Below are positions 5,986-7,475 of a DNA stretch of 7,475 bases, piece by piece. Under the pieces are notes generated by a model, which made no database searches, had not been told where the DNA came from, and was given only the letters and a program-made list of their open reading frames with translations. Location of the stretch: positions 1-7,475 of the forward strand of contig SVKT01000078.1 of NCBI GenBank assembly GCA_015068335.1. The letters are read 5' to 3'. A program made the translations under genes and the position numbers. Source of the DNA: Oscillospiraceae bacterium. Lineage in GTDB: Bacteria; Bacillota; Clostridia; Oscillospirales; Oscillospiraceae. Every line of letters begins with the position of its first letter. Position 1 is the stretch's first letter.

Positions 5986-7362
5986 ATGCGTACGCTGTTC
6001 AAGGGCGGCACCGTGGTCTCCGGCAACGGAGCCAAACGCGCCGATCTGCTGGTCGAAAATGAAAAAGTCGTAAAAGTCGGCAGGATCCTCACTGCCAGGG
6101 CAGACCGCATCGTGGATGTGGAAGGCTGCCTGCTCTTCCCCGGCTTCATCGACGCCCACACCCATTTTGATCTGGACGTGTGCAACACCACCACCGCGGA
6201 CAATTTCTACACCGGCAGCCGTGCCGCGCTCCGGGGCGGCACCACCACCATCATCGATTTTGCCTGCCCCAACAAGGGTGAGAGCCTGCAATATGGCCTG
6301 GACCTCTGGCACCGGAAGGCAGACGGAAACACCTTCTGCGACTATGGATTCCATATGACCATTGACGACTGGAACGAGTCCATCCGGGCGGAACTGAAAG
6401 CGATGTTCGCCCAGGGCGTCTCCTCCTTCAAAATGTATATGACCTATCCCGCTATGATGGTGGGCGACCGGGATATGTACTGGGCGCTGAAAGAACTGCG
6501 CTCTCTCGGCGGCATCTGCGGCGTCCACTGTGAAAACGCCGGCGTCATCGACGGTATGATCGCCGAAAAGAAGGCCGCCGGCGAAATGGCGCCCTCCTCC
6601 CATCCCCTGACCCGGCCTCCCCATTTGGAGGCCGAGGCCGTCTCCCGCCTGCTGCGCATCGCGCAGACCGCCGACGCGCCGGTGGTCATCGTCCACCTGA
6701 CCAACGCCGAGGCGCTGCTGGAAGTGGAGCGCGCCCGGAAACGGGGGCAGACGGTCTATGTGGAGACCTGTCCCCAGTATCTGCTGCTGGACGAAAGCCT
6801 CTACTTCAACGAAGACTATTCCATCGCCGCCCGCTACGTCTGTGCCCCTCCCATCCGTGCCAAGGCGCATCAGGACGTTCTCTGGAACGCGCTGCGCCGG
6901 GGCGGCATCCAAACCATTTCCACTGACCACTGCTCCTTCACGCTGACGCAGAAGGACGCGGGGCGGGGCGATTTCACCGCCATTCCCGGAGGATTGCCCG
7001 GCGTGGAGACCCGCGGCGAACTGATCTACTCCGCCGGCGTGGCGCAGAAGAAGATCGGTCTGGATGTGATGTGCCGCGCTTTGAGCGAAAATCCCGCGAA
7101 ACTGTACGGTCTGTTCCCCCGCAAGGGCATTTTGAAGCCGGGCAGCGACGCGGACATCGTGATCTACGATCCCAGCGCCCACCACGTCATCCGCGCCGAG
7201 GACTGCGCAGCCAATGTGGACTACAATCCCTACGAGGGCTTTGTCACCTTCGGCGGCATCCGGGAGGTCTGGCTGCGCGGCCGCAGAGTCGTGGAACACG
7301 GCAGCATTCTGGACGCCGAGCCCCGGGGTACATATCTGGCCCGCGGAAAATGCATACTGTAA
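5986..7362 (+). CDS. hydA: Dihydropyrimidinase / D-hydantoinase-type amidohydrolase (HyuA/YgeZ-like)
   Basis: Zinc-dependent cyclic-amide hydrolase of the amidohydrolase superfamily, 458 residues, cytoplasmic. It opens dihydropyrimidine or 5-substituted hydantoin rings; the natural substrate here is unknown. The binuclear metal site is complete: His58 and His60 in DAHTHFDLD, the carboxylated lysine Lys149 in SSFKMYMTY, His181 in GVHCEN, His237 in VIVHLTNAEAL and Asp314 in ISTDHCSF. Tyr154 is the likely substrate-contact tyrosine. RGGTTTIIDFACP (83-95) and VETCPQYLLLDE (259-270) fit the hydantoinase group and recall E. coli HyuA (YgeZ). The C-terminal beta-sandwich region carries LKPGSDADIVIYDP (383-396). 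The frame is intact. It has its own promoter and terminator, so no operon partner (carbamoylase or aminotransferase) is visible. Allantoinase or dihydroorotase are less likely, given the lysine context and length. Confidence 0.9.
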   Translation: MRTLFKGGTVVSGNGAKRADLLVENEKVVKVGRILTARADRIVDVEGCLLFPGFIDAHTHFDLDVCNTTTADNFYTGSRAALRGGTTTIIDFACPNKGESLQYGLDLWHRKADGNTFCDYGFHMTIDDWNESIRAELKAMFAQGVSSFKMYMTYPAMMVGDRDMYWALKELRSLGGICGVHCENAGVIDGMIAEKKAAGEMAPSSHPLTRPPHLEAEAVSRLLRIAQTADAPVVIVHLTNAEALLEVERARKRGQTVYVETCPQYLLLDESLYFNEDYSIAARYVCAPPIRAKAHQDVLWNALRRGGIQTISTDHCSFTLTQKDAGRGDFTAIPGGLPGVETRGELIYSAGVAQKKIGLDVMCRALSENPAKLYGLFPRKGILKPGSDADIVIYDPSAHHVIRAEDCAANVDYNPYEGFVTFGGIREVWLRGRRVVEHGSILDAEPRGTYLARGKCIL

Positions 7363-7366
7363 GAAA

Positions 7367-7395
7367 AAAAGTCCGGTGCTGTGCACCGGACTTTT
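7367..7395. terminator. Bidirectional intrinsic terminator after the hydantoinase gene
   Basis: Perfect 13-bp hairpin: arms AAAAGTCCGGTGC (7367-7379) and 7383-7395, with a TGT loop. The arms end in TTTT on the + strand, and the preceding A run (7364-7370) gives a T-tract on the minus strand. It can serve both this gene and the convergent gene entering from the right edge. Confidence 0.92.
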
Positions 7396-7408
7396 CCGTT
7401 CTTATGGA

Positions 7409-7475
7409 TCACTTCTCCATCTTCACGTCCACGATCACCGTGTTGGAGATCTCGATCAGATCTGTTTTAAAAATA
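7409..7475 (-). CDS. C-terminal end of an unidentified minus-strand gene (partial)
   Basis: The minus strand from the right edge reads 21 residues, IFKTDLIEISNTVIVDVKMEK (given here in two parts: IFKTDLIEIS and NTVIVDVKMEK), and then TGA at 7411-7409. It ends 14 bases before the shared terminator, as a real gene would, and its codons are C/G-ending like those of the neighbours. The alternating hydrophobic-polar end looks like beta-strand. The fragment is too short to name a family. Confidence 0.5.
   Translation of the reverse strand, partial: IFKTDLIEISNTVIVDVKMEK

Noticed and set aside
5963..6074. Possible upstream open reading frame overlapping the hydantoinase start
   Set aside because: The ATG at 5963 lies close to the predicted transcript start with no Shine-Dalgarno site. 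The frame is simply a shadow that stops inside the gene.
1..7475. Absence of the tetranucleotide CTAG
   Set aside because: I find none, but CTAG is rare in very many bacteria, so unlike CATG this is not a distinctive signal.
1..7475. CRISPR arrays, tRNA or rRNA genes, insertion sequences, attachment sites
   Set aside because: No spaced direct repeats, no tRNA-like cloverleaf, no transposase or integrase frames and no terminal inverted repeats were seen; intergenic gaps are short and explained by promoters and terminators.

Overview
The window is a GC-rich bacterial chromosome segment whose codons mostly end in C or G and whose genes carry AAGGAGG-type ribosome binding sites. A TepA-type ClpP-like protease, a YedE/YedF pair, a proBAC operon and short XRE regulator plus membrane-protein units together suggest a GC-rich member of the Clostridia (Bacillota), perhaps Oscillospiraceae-like. 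The taxon is an inference from gene content and style; no marker gene is present.

Layout. At the left edge (3-1286, + strand) is a two-gene unit: a 5'-truncated YedE-type transporter (putative selenium/sulfur transport) and a 67-residue TusA/YedF-type protein. It ends in a strong, probably bidirectional terminator (1291-1322). Converging on it from the minus strand (2039 to 1342) is a two-gene unit, a five-helix membrane protein and a 64-residue XRE regulator that overlap by ATGA. It is driven by a near-consensus promoter with an exact TTGACA box. Upstream on the same strand (2860 to 2138) lies a ClpP-fold serine peptidase of the TepA family, whose stop codon sits in the loop of its own terminator. 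Divergent from it is a complete proline biosynthesis operon, proB-proA-proC (2985-5875), with an extended -10 promoter and its own terminator. Next is a single-gene unit (5986-7362) for a dihydropyrimidinase/D-hydantoinase-type amidohydrolase, with its own extended -10 promoter and a probably bidirectional terminator. The last 67 bases hold the 3' end of an unidentified minus-strand gene.

How the genes work together. ProB, ProA and ProC carry out the whole glutamate-to-proline route. YedE and YedF form a recognised partner pair linked by genome context to selenium metabolism. The hydantoinase most resembles the HyuA/YgeZ type, which in other genomes lies in selenium-dependent molybdenum hydroxylase clusters. 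This gives a loose but unproven link between the two ends of the window. The XRE/membrane pair looks like a self-regulated small membrane module of unknown purpose.

I see no clear new multi-gene system. The most unusual signal is compositional: the palindrome CATG is almost absent (two copies, at 83-86 and 962-965, against about 115 ATG trinucleotides on the + strand by hand count). The codon before Met often ends in T in genes whose codons otherwise end in C. This points to selection against CATG, for example by a restriction-modification system.
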